Origin: Streptomyces sp. CC53
GTDB lineage: Bacteria; Actinomycetota; Actinomycetes; Streptomycetales; Streptomycetaceae
NCBI RefSeq assembly: GCF_001865245.1
Contig: NZ_MKXB01000182.1
Coordinates: forward strand, 1 to 35,936
Direction of reading: 5' to 3'
Length of the DNA: 35,936 nt
The notes under the pieces are model-generated. The model was not told where the DNA came from. It searched no databases and worked only from the letters and a program-made list of their open reading frames with translations. A program made the position numbers and the translations under genes. Of this stretch, positions 30,404 to 35,936 are shown in pieces. Positions within the stretch are counted from its first letter, which is position 1, and every line of letters starts with the position of its first letter.

Positions 30404-32902
30404 GTGGACGCCTCCGCCCTGCCCCGCTACGCCACCGACCCTGAAGGCGTGATCGCGGACGCGGTCGTCGCTGTCGAACCGGCCATGTCCCCCGAGCTGA
30501 TCCAGTCCGTGGTGAGAGACACGTTTCCCCGCGGCACTCAGCGGCGGAAGCTCGCCGAGCTCCTCCAGGGGGACCTGTCGTGGCTGACGCAGGGGCGGTC
30601 GGAGTCGCCCACCATCGTCGAACGGCTCATCCGTGCCCTGCGCGAGCAGGGCGCCAAAGACGTACAGCAGCCGCGCTGCGGAACCTGTGGCCAGGCCCGA
30701 CGCCTTGTCGGTGTCCTTCCCGGTAGTGCGTCCCGCATCTGCAACACCTGCGAGGGGCGACGCCGCCACAAGGCGAATCCCTGCTCCGTCTGCGGCCGCC
30801 ACGAGTTCATGACCCGGGATAGGGAAGGGCGGCCCCGCTGCCGTGCTCACCCCCCGGACGACGGCGCCGACCCGGTGGAAGGGCTGTGCCGGATCATCCA
30901 GCAGATCTGCCCGAACCTGCCCGAGCAGACGGTTGCCGAAGCCATTCGAGCGGCGGCGCCGGTCACGGCCCGACAACGCAAGCTGCTGTGGGCCCTGGAG
31001 GACCGCCCCGACCTGCTGACCGGTCACGGCGCCCACGGCCCGGTCAAGGTCCTGCACCTCATCGCCGCTCTCCGGGAGCGGGGAGCGGTGAATCTGGTGA
31101 CCCCGGCCTGTCCCTACTGCAGCCGAGACGTGCCGCTGCCGCGTACGCGTGACGGGCTCCGTTGCTGCGCCGAGTGCCGCTCCGCCGCACGCGCTGAGCC
31201 GTGCGCCTGGTGTGGACGCGACCGTCCGGTGATGGGCCGGACATTTGACGGCCTGCCGTTGTGCCACGCCTGCCGGCAGCGCAACCCAGTCGTCCACCAA
31301 GTCTGCGCTCAGTGCGGCAAACGCCGCTACATCCAGGCCCGCGAAGACGGCCGCCCGCTGTGCGAGCGCTGCCACCAGTACCCCACCGCGACCTGCAGCG
31401 AGTGCGGGGAACAGCGCCCATGCCTGCACATTTCCACCGACGCCCCCCTCTGTATTCCGTGCACGCGCAAGCGACGCCCCCGTGCCATCTGCGTCGCCTG
31501 CCACCGCGACAACATGGTCAGCTACCGCACGGCCGACGGCGAGCCGCTGTGTTCGTCCTGCGGCGCCACCCACCGTCCCTGCGCCCAGTGCGGCCGGACG
31601 CTGCGCATCCACGGCATCGCACCGAACGGCGACGAACTGTGCCCAACCTGCTGGCGCCACCACCCGGCCCGCAAGCGGCCGTGCAGCGAGTGCGGCACAG
31701 CCACCCACCTGCACCATTACGGCCTGTGCCCCGACTGTGCTGCCCACGCTCGCCTTCGAGACGTCCTCAGCGTCGAGGGACGCATGCGCCCCGGCATCGA
31801 GCCGGTCTTCAACGCCCTGGTGAGGCAGCCCGGCACCAATCTGCTGTACTGGCTGAACCGCCGCCCCGCCCGGCTCAGCGCGCTGCGCACCCTGGCAGCC
31901 GGAAGCGGGCCAATTACCCATGACACCTTGGACGGCCTGCGGCCGGCCAAGGTGATCGACAACCTCCGCATGCATCTGGTCGCCGGCGGCGCCCTGCCAG
32001 CACGCGACGAGCAACTCGCCGCCCTCGAACGCTGGCTCGCGGCACGGACCACACAAGTCCGTGCCCCGGAGAGCAGCAAAGTGCTCCAGGCATACGTCAC
32101 CTGGCACCTGCTGCGCCGCCTCCGTCGCTTCTCTCGACGCCGCCCGGTCAGCCAGGCACAAGCGCATGGCGTCCGCGCCTACGTCACCCAGGTCGTCCGG
32201 CTGCTCAACTGGCTCCACACCCAGGACGTCGCCCTCAGCACATGCACCCAGGACCATTTGGACGCCTGGCTGGACGACTACCCCGCCCGCGGCCCGCGGG
32301 TACACGGCTTCCTCGCCTGGACCAGCCGCAACGGCCACACCCGCCAGTTGGCCGTCGAACTTCCCACCCCCTCCTTCACCGGCCAGCTCATCGCCCAGGA
32401 CACCCGCTGGCAGATGGTCAACCGGCTCATCCACGACGACGAGATCCCGGTGCCCGACAAAGCGGCCGGGCTCCTCGCTCTCCTCTTCGCCCAGGACCTG
32501 TCGCGGATCGTCGCCCTCACCACCGAACACGTGGAGATCACCCCGAGCACTGTGCTGCTCCGACTGGGGCAGGTCCCGGCCCAGATGCCCCCGCCTTTGG
32601 ATGACTACATCCGAACGCTCCACGCTCAGGCGATGGCCCCGGACACGGCCGGAGAGCGCTGGTTACTCCCGGGCCGTTTCCCGGCCCAGCACCTCAGCCG
32701 CAGCCAGCTCGTCCGCCGCTTGCACCCGCTCGGCATCCGGCCACGCATGGCCCGCAACACTGCCCTCGTCGAGATGGCCTCCGAGCTGCCCGCCGTCATG
32801 GTCAGCCGACTGCTCGGCGTTCACCAGAACACCGCCGACTCCTGGAAGCACATCGGCGGACAGGACAACGCCTACGCCGCCGAAGTCGCCAGACGGACCT
32901 AG
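30404..32902 (+). CDS. large multi-zinc-ribbon protein with recombinase-like C-terminus, third gene of trio 2
   Basis: An 832-residue protein. Residues 1-230 contain two similar helical modules (WLTQGRSESPTIVERLIRAL and LLTGHGAHGPVKVLHLIAAL), each ending in a zinc ribbon. Residues 85-450 carry about eighteen CxxC pairs (CGTCG, CSVCG, CPYCS, CAWCG, CAQCG, CSECG, CVACH and so on), enough for about nine zinc ribbons. From about 480 on, the layout follows a tyrosine recombinase: core-binding helices, then a catalytic-like fold ending LPAVMVSRLLGVHQNTADSW and NAYAAEVARRT. The canonical H-x-x-R box is not clear (RMARNTALVEM), so it is probably catalytically degenerate. It likely holds DNA ends or a target for the active recombinase; this is inference. 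Confidence 0.7.
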   Translation: MDASALPRYATDPEGVIADAVVAVEPAMSPELIQSVVRDTFPRGTQRRKLAELLQGDLSWLTQGRSESPTIVERLIRALREQGAKDVQQPRCGTCGQARRLVGVLPGSASRICNTCEGRRRHKANPCSVCGRHEFMTRDREGRPRCRAHPPDDGADPVEGLCRIIQQICPNLPEQTVAEAIRAAAPVTARQRKLLWALEDRPDLLTGHGAHGPVKVLHLIAALRERGAVNLVTPACPYCSRDVPLPRTRDGLRCCAECRSAARAEPCAWCGRDRPVMGRTFDGLPLCHACRQRNPVVHQVCAQCGKRRYIQAREDGRPLCERCHQYPTATCSECGEQRPCLHISTDAPLCIPCTRKRRPRAICVACHRDNMVSYRTADGEPLCSSCGATHRPCAQCGRTLRIHGIAPNGDELCPTCWRHHPARKRPCSECGTATHLHHYGLCPDCAAHARLRDVLSVEGRMRPGIEPVFNALVRQPGTNLLYWLNRRPARLSALRTLAAGSGPITHDTLDGLRPAKVIDNLRMHLVAGGALPARDEQLAALERWLAARTTQVRAPESSKVLQAYVTWHLLRRLRRFSRRRPVSQAQAHGVRAYVTQVVRLLNWLHTQDVALSTCTQDHLDAWLDDYPARGPRVHGFLAWTSRNGHTRQLAVELPTPSFTGQLIAQDTRWQMVNRLIHDDEIPVPDKAAGLLALLFAQDLSRIVALTTEHVEITPSTVLLRLGQVPAQMPPPLDDYIRTLHAQAMAPDTAGERWLLPGRFPAQHLSRSQLVRRLHPLGIRPRMARNTALVEMASELPAVMVSRLLGVHQNTADSWKHIGGQDNAYAAEVARRT

Positions 32903-32906
32903 TGCC

Positions 32907-32915
32907 GCATCAGGC
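32907..32915 (-). repeat. possible right inverted repeat of trio 2
   Basis: GCATCAGGC, exact complement of the 9-mer at 28909-28917. The surrounding stretch could instead be an insertion-sequence end. Confidence 0.35.
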
Positions 32916-32996
32916 AATGTTCGCCCCGTCGTTGATGAAATGATCACCTGGCTGTCGGTGGGTTGACGGTCTCAGATCAGACGGGGAGGCGCCGGG

Positions 32997-33279
32997 ATGG
33001 CCTTTGGTGGGCCTTGGACGGGTGATGATCAAGAGCACAACGATGAGTGCCATGCGCGGTGGGGCGCGTCGTTGCATCGCTCCACCGCTCAGCCCGACTA
33101 CCTGGACTAGTGGTACGACGCCCAGTGCGGAGGGTGCCGCTTCTGGATTGGGCTGAGCGCGCAGCTCGGCCAGGACTACGGGGCCTGCAAACCCCGCCTC
33201 GCCGTTCGACGGGCGGGTGCGGTTCGAGCATGACGGTTGTGCGCGGTTCACCGGCCGCGAGGACGGCTCGTTCGGGTAG
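32997..33279 (+). pseudogene. DUF3027-like gene, in-frame stop and frameshift
   Basis: It starts at ATG 32997 with GGGGAGG upstream. It reads HARWGASLHRSTAQPDYLD, then TAG at 33108, then WYDAQCGGCRFWIGLSAQLG and DYGAC. After about 33190 the expected continuation (NPASPFDGRVRFEHDGC) is in a different frame and ends at 33277. The CGGCRFW...GAC.NP.SPFDG...FEHDGC pattern matches DUF3027-type proteins. Two independent lesions make it a decayed gene. Confidence 0.65.
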
Positions 33280-33580
33280 CTGCCCTCAGGCGACCGACCT
33301 CGCCGGCCTGGCCCCAGTCCCCTGGGACTCCGGAAAGTCAGCGGCAACCTGCGTCGGCCCCGCCGCTACCACCGCGGCCTCCAACGCGCCCTCTACCTCC
33401 ACCCAGGTCAGCGTGTTCTTCTGCCCCATCTCGAAGGCGTACTACGACCGCAAGAGGAAGGAAGGCAAGGGCCACAAGCAAGCCGTCATCGCCCTCGCCC
33501 GCCGACGTGTCAACGTCCTCTGGGCCATGATCCGCGACCACATGCTCTTCCAGACCGCCCCGGTCGTCCCGGCTGCTTGA
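33280..33580 (+). pseudogene. IS110-family transposase C-terminal remnant 1
   Basis: Reads ATDLAGLAPVPWDSG, then frameshifted pieces, then KAYYDRKRKEGKGHKQAVIA and RRRVNVLWAMIRD before a stop. These are conserved C-terminal blocks of IS110 transposases. The N-terminal DEDD catalytic part is absent. Confidence 0.7.
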
Positions 33581-33675
33581 CAGTCGGCGTTTGCCTCTTC
33601 ACGACGACCTACCCCAGCCCTCCGGGACCGGTTACCCGCAACACAATGAGGAACCGGCCCCGGAAGGGACGGCCG

Positions 33676-34068
33676 TCACTTCACGATGACCTTGCCCTTC
33701 ATCATCGTGATGTGCCCGGGGAAGGTGCAGAAGAAGGAGTAGTCCCCGCCGGCCTCCAGCTTGGAGGTCTCGAAGGTGATGGACGTTTCCTTCTCTTCCG
33801 CTCCGATCATTGCGGTGTAGGCGATGATGGCCGCATTGTCCTTCCTGAGGTAGTCCTTCTCAAGCCCTTGGCTCATGCCCTCGGTGGCGATGGCCTGCAT
33901 GTCGGCCGTCTTACTGATGACCAGGTTATGACCCATCACGTTCTTCGGCAGGTTGCCGGAGAACGTGAGGCGGATCGTGAACTCCTTACAGCTCTTGTCG
34001 ATCATGAACTCCCTGACGCTGTAGCTCATCTGATCAGTGGAGTCGACGGTTACCGAGCACTCGGCCAT
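33676..34068 (-). CDS. azurin (type 1 blue copper protein) without signal peptide
   Basis: A 130-residue azurin. It opens [10 protein letters not shown], matching the mature N-terminus of proteobacterial azurins with Met added. Copper ligands are H47 (VMGHN), C114 (FFCTFPGH), H119 and M123; G46 precedes H47. The disulphide Cys are C4 and C27. [11 protein letters not shown] and ADMQ...GLEKDYL are azurin-specific. Azurins are normally exported to the periplasm; here no signal sequence precedes the ATG, which has its own GGAAGG site six bases upstream. An oxidised disulphide and copper loading in the cytoplasm would be unusual. Codon use is less GC-rich than the neighbours. It is flanked by two IS110 tails, indicating transfer. 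Confidence 0.9.
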   Translation of the reverse strand: MAECSVTVDSTDQMSYSVREFMIDKSCKEFTIRLTFSGNLPKNVMGHNLVISKTADMQAIATEGMSQGLEKDYLRKDNAAIIAYTAMIGAEEKETSITFETSKLEAGGDYSFFCTFPGHITMMKGKVIVK

Positions 34069-34135
34069 GGCTGCCCTTCCAGGTGGTGTTCCGGGTGTTT
34101 TCAGTGATCAACAGCCGAACGTCTGAGAGGGACAC

Positions 34136-34254
34136 GCACCACACCAAAGCAGGCCGTCCTCGCGCTTGCCCGTTGCCGCAACAACGTCCTGTGGGCGATG
34201 ATCCGGGACCAAGCTCCCTACACCACAGCGCCCCCAATCGTCACAGCGGCTTGA
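34136..34254 (+). pseudogene. IS110-family transposase C-terminal remnant 2
   Basis: About 38 codons (KQAVLALARCRNNVLWAMIR and a short tail ending VTAA-stop), the last block of an IS110 transposase, similar to but distinct from the remnant ending at 33580. It lies between the azurin and the solute-binding protein gene. Confidence 0.65.
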
Positions 34255-34264
34255 CCGTCTCCAC

Positions 34265-35260
34265 CTACTCCATCTCGATGATGACCTGCTCCTGCCACAT
34301 CCCGGAGAGCTTGCTGAGAGTGGACTCCCAGGCCGCGGCATTCTTGATCTGTTGGGCTGCTCCGTACTGCTGGTTCGGCAGCAGCTTCGCCTGGACGTCG
34401 ACCGGCAGCTCCACGTGCTCCGCGCGGATCGGCCGAGCGTGACCGCGGGCGAGGTTGAGCTGTCCGGCGTCGCTGAAGATGAACTCGCGGGCCAGCTTGG
34501 CGGCGTTCGGGTTCTTGGCGCGCTTGTTGATGATGGTGGAGTATCCGGAGATGACCGAGCCGTCGGAGGGGATCCGGACCTCGAAGCGGTCAGGGTCGAT
34601 GTGGTCGCGGTAGCTGAGGGCGTTGAAGTCCCACAGCACGCCGACCTCGATCTCGCCCTTCTTCAGGGCTTCGAGCATCGGGTCCGCCAGGGACAGGCGC
34701 TTCTGCTGGGCGAGCTTGGTGAACAACTGCAGGCCGGGTGCGATGTTGCTCTCGTCGCCCTTGTAGGCGATGGCCGCTGCCAGGACGCCGGCGGACGCCT
34801 GCGCCGCCGTACCGACGTCGCCGATGGCCACCGTGTACCCGCCCCTCTCCAGTTCGTGCCACGCCGCGGGGCGTTCACCCTCCTTGACCATCTGCTTGTC
34901 GACGATGAATGCGATGGTGCCGGTGTACGCCAACATCCAGTGCCCGTCGGCGTCCTTCGCCCAGGCGGGAATCTGATCCCAGGTACTCGGCTTGAACGGC
35001 TGGGTCACGCCCTTGGCGACCGCGATGGAGCCAAAAGCGTCACCGACGTCGCCGATGTCGGCGCCGCTCCTGTCGGTCTCGAACCCGGCAAGCTGCTGGG
35101 CGGAGCTCATGTCCCTGTCGGTGTGCTTGAGACCGTAGCGGGAGGTCAGCTCCGCCCAGGTCCCCTTCCAGTTCGCCCAACTGTCCGGCATCCCGGCGCT
35201 GCTGATAGCCCCTTCCTTCTTCGCCGCATCCACCAGAGCTGTGTCGATTACGTCGGCCAC
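34265..35260 (-). CDS. ABC-type solute-binding protein lacking a signal peptide
   Basis: A 331-residue protein of the bacterial extracellular solute-binding class (iron(III)/polyamine-like, COG1840 style). It has AGMPDSWANWKGTWAELTSR, GADIGDVGDAFGSIAVAKG, WMLAYTGTIAFIVDK and a late ISGYSTIINKRAKNP. GTG 35260 has AAAGGAG seven bases upstream. The next residues (ADVIDTALVDAAKKEG) already belong to the mature fold, so there is no signal peptide or lipobox. A longer form from 35305 adds 15 non-hydrophobic residues and does not change this. No permease or ATPase gene is nearby. Like the azurin, it is normally exported but appears to be made in cytosolic form. Confidence 0.75.
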   Translation of the reverse strand: MADVIDTALVDAAKKEGAISSAGMPDSWANWKGTWAELTSRYGLKHTDRDMSSAQQLAGFETDRSGADIGDVGDAFGSIAVAKGVTQPFKPSTWDQIPAWAKDADGHWMLAYTGTIAFIVDKQMVKEGERPAAWHELERGGYTVAIGDVGTAAQASAGVLAAAIAYKGDESNIAPGLQLFTKLAQQKRLSLADPMLEALKKGEIEVGVLWDFNALSYRDHIDPDRFEVRIPSDGSVISGYSTIINKRAKNPNAAKLAREFIFSDAGQLNLARGHARPIRAEHVELPVDVQAKLLPNQQYGAAQQIKNAAAWESTLSKLSGMWQEQVIIEME

Positions 35261-35393
35261 AGAGGGCTCCTTTACCTCAGAGCGAAGCCAGGCGAATGTC
35301 GACACACTGGGCTCCGCTGCGACTACTTAGAGTGCTCAAGGGAGCCTAGCCTTCCGAGTGGCGGAAGATCACGATTGGCCACAAACCAGCCAT

Positions 35394-35520
35394 CTATCTC
35401 GAGCCAGAGGCTTGACGTCGAGATTGGGAAGTTGCCAGGCCGACGAAGTTCTTGGCCGTGTTGGGCGCGCGGTCTTCTTCGAGGCGAACCGCGATGTCGC
35501 CGAGCGAGGTGACCACACGG
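35394..35520 (-). pseudogene. cyclophilin-type prolyl isomerase N-terminal remnant
   Basis: Contains VVTSLGDIAVRLEEDRAPNT and AKNFVGLA, the start of a bacterial cyclophilin, then stops after an unrelated tail (TSQSRRQASGSR). No start codon belonging to the family and no catalytic part are present. Confidence 0.5.
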
Positions 35521-35762
35521 GCATTGAGCAGCAGCGTGGGCCGGGGCGCTGTTCGAATGCCGCCAGCCTGCGACAGCCAGCGCAAGAACGCCATGTGATA
35601 CCCGATCCGCCCGAGGTCACACCGGTCAAGGAGGTGGTTCGCATCATCGGGCGATCTTGCTCCCGACATGGCCCTTTCATGGATGTTGGGATGGGTTTGA
35701 CGCCTAGCCTCGGGGTGGGCGCGTCGACGTGCCCGCCTCGTCACTCCCGCGAAAGGACGATC

Positions 35763-35885
35763 ATGGCTACCGTCGCCACTGACCCGATCACCATGAAGCT
35801 GGACCAGATGTTCGCCGCCACGGACACCGACAGCGACGGCTATGTCGATTGGAGCGACTACCAGCGCCTCGTCGACCGCTATTGA
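35763..35885 (+). CDS. one-EF-hand mini-protein, probably truncated
   Basis: A 40-residue product with GAAAGGA before ATG 35763. It has a single canonical EF-hand (DTDSDGYVDWSD, with Asp at loop positions 1, 3, 5 and 12) and then stops at DRY. Related actinobacterial calerythrin-type proteins have two to four EF-hands over 70-180 residues and continue past this point, so this is likely a cut gene. If expressed, it might pair with another EF-hand. Confidence 0.5.
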   Translation: MATVATDPITMKLDQMFAATDTDSDGYVDWSDYQRLVDRY

Positions 35886-35936
35886 TCAGAAACTCATGGG
35901 GTTCTCGTTCAAGACGTAGCGGACGTGCGGGCCGCC
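35886..35936 (-). CDS. C-terminal end of a gene running off the window
   Basis: Sixteen codons on the minus strand (HVRYVLNENPMSF-stop) are open to the window edge. The residues look protein-like and the stop abuts the EF-hand gene's stop, giving a convergent pair. Too short to identify. Confidence 0.3.
   Translation of the reverse strand, partial: GGPHVRYVLNENPMSF

Noticed and set aside
30173..32623. A very long minus-strand open frame opposite the trio 2 zinc-ribbon gene
   Set aside because: Long antisense frames are expected in GC-rich coding DNA. It has no ribosome site or recognisable domain, while the plus strand has clear zinc ribbons.
28909..32915. Firm element ends for trio 2 based on the 9-base inverted repeat
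   Set aside because: No interrupted gene was found around it and nine bases can match by chance, so it is listed only as a possible repeat.
33676..34068. A plastocyanin or other cupredoxin common in actinobacteria
   Set aside because: [11 protein letters not shown], the C4/C27 disulphide and FFCTFPGH with a final Met ligand are specific to azurin.

Overview
The window is very GC-rich with actinobacterial codon use. It carries a linear-plasmid-style arsenic cluster, a MobF-type relaxase, a replication-relaxation protein, a ParAB system with its own candidate centromere sites, and many broken genes. All of this fits a Streptomyces accessory replicon (probably a plasmid, possibly a chromosome arm). 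Everything below comes from reading the sequence; no database search was run.

Region 1 (1-9.6 kb) is a metal-resistance block. It starts with a MerR-type regulator that has lost its N-terminus, a MerT-like Cys-rich membrane protein and a ynfA-type membrane gene. The ynfA gene is split exactly in two by a 3.9-kb insertion (about 879-4795). The insertion carries a BASS-type putative arsenic transporter and, on the other strand, three overlapping genes: a tyrosine recombinase, a small HTH protein and a frameshifted zinc-ribbon protein. Next comes a divergent arsenic cluster: arsR-ACR3-arsO on the minus strand, and two thioredoxin-type arsenate reductases plus a thioredoxin reductase on the plus strand. 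This is the arsRBO/CT layout known from Streptomyces linear plasmids.

Region 2 (9.6-19 kb) looks like the plasmid core. It has a frameshifted DNA ligase, six GCGCAAC iterons, a DNA-binding protein, a replication-relaxation protein, a conjugative relaxase with a coupled basic protein, and several dense repeat clusters. The main repeat is a 14-bp palindromic iteron (GTGGAGTCCAC) in two arrays on either side of the relaxase locus. Region 3 (19-25.3 kb) has a lipoprotein with a C-terminal DRGH nuclease domain, a possible partner protein, a second decayed ligase, a duplicate of the 17.2-kb gene, a DUF6207 gene, an IS5-type scrap and an HTH protein.

Region 4 (25.3-28.9 kb) is a partition locus, parA-parB with three copies of CAAAACCGGGTTTTG, plus a small operon of overlapping unknown genes. 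Region 5 (28.9-32.9 kb) is a second, intact recombinase/HTH/zinc-ribbon trio; its third protein carries about nine zinc ribbons and a degenerate recombinase-like C-terminus. Region 6 (33-35.9 kb) is scrap-rich: a broken DUF3027-like gene, two IS110 tails, an azurin with no signal peptide, a substrate-binding protein also with no signal peptide, a cyclophilin remnant and a one-EF-hand mini-protein.

The strongest points for follow-up are the precisely bounded trio transposon in ynfA, the two related trios on one replicon, the leaderless azurin and solute-binding protein, and the candidate centromere and iteron arrays.
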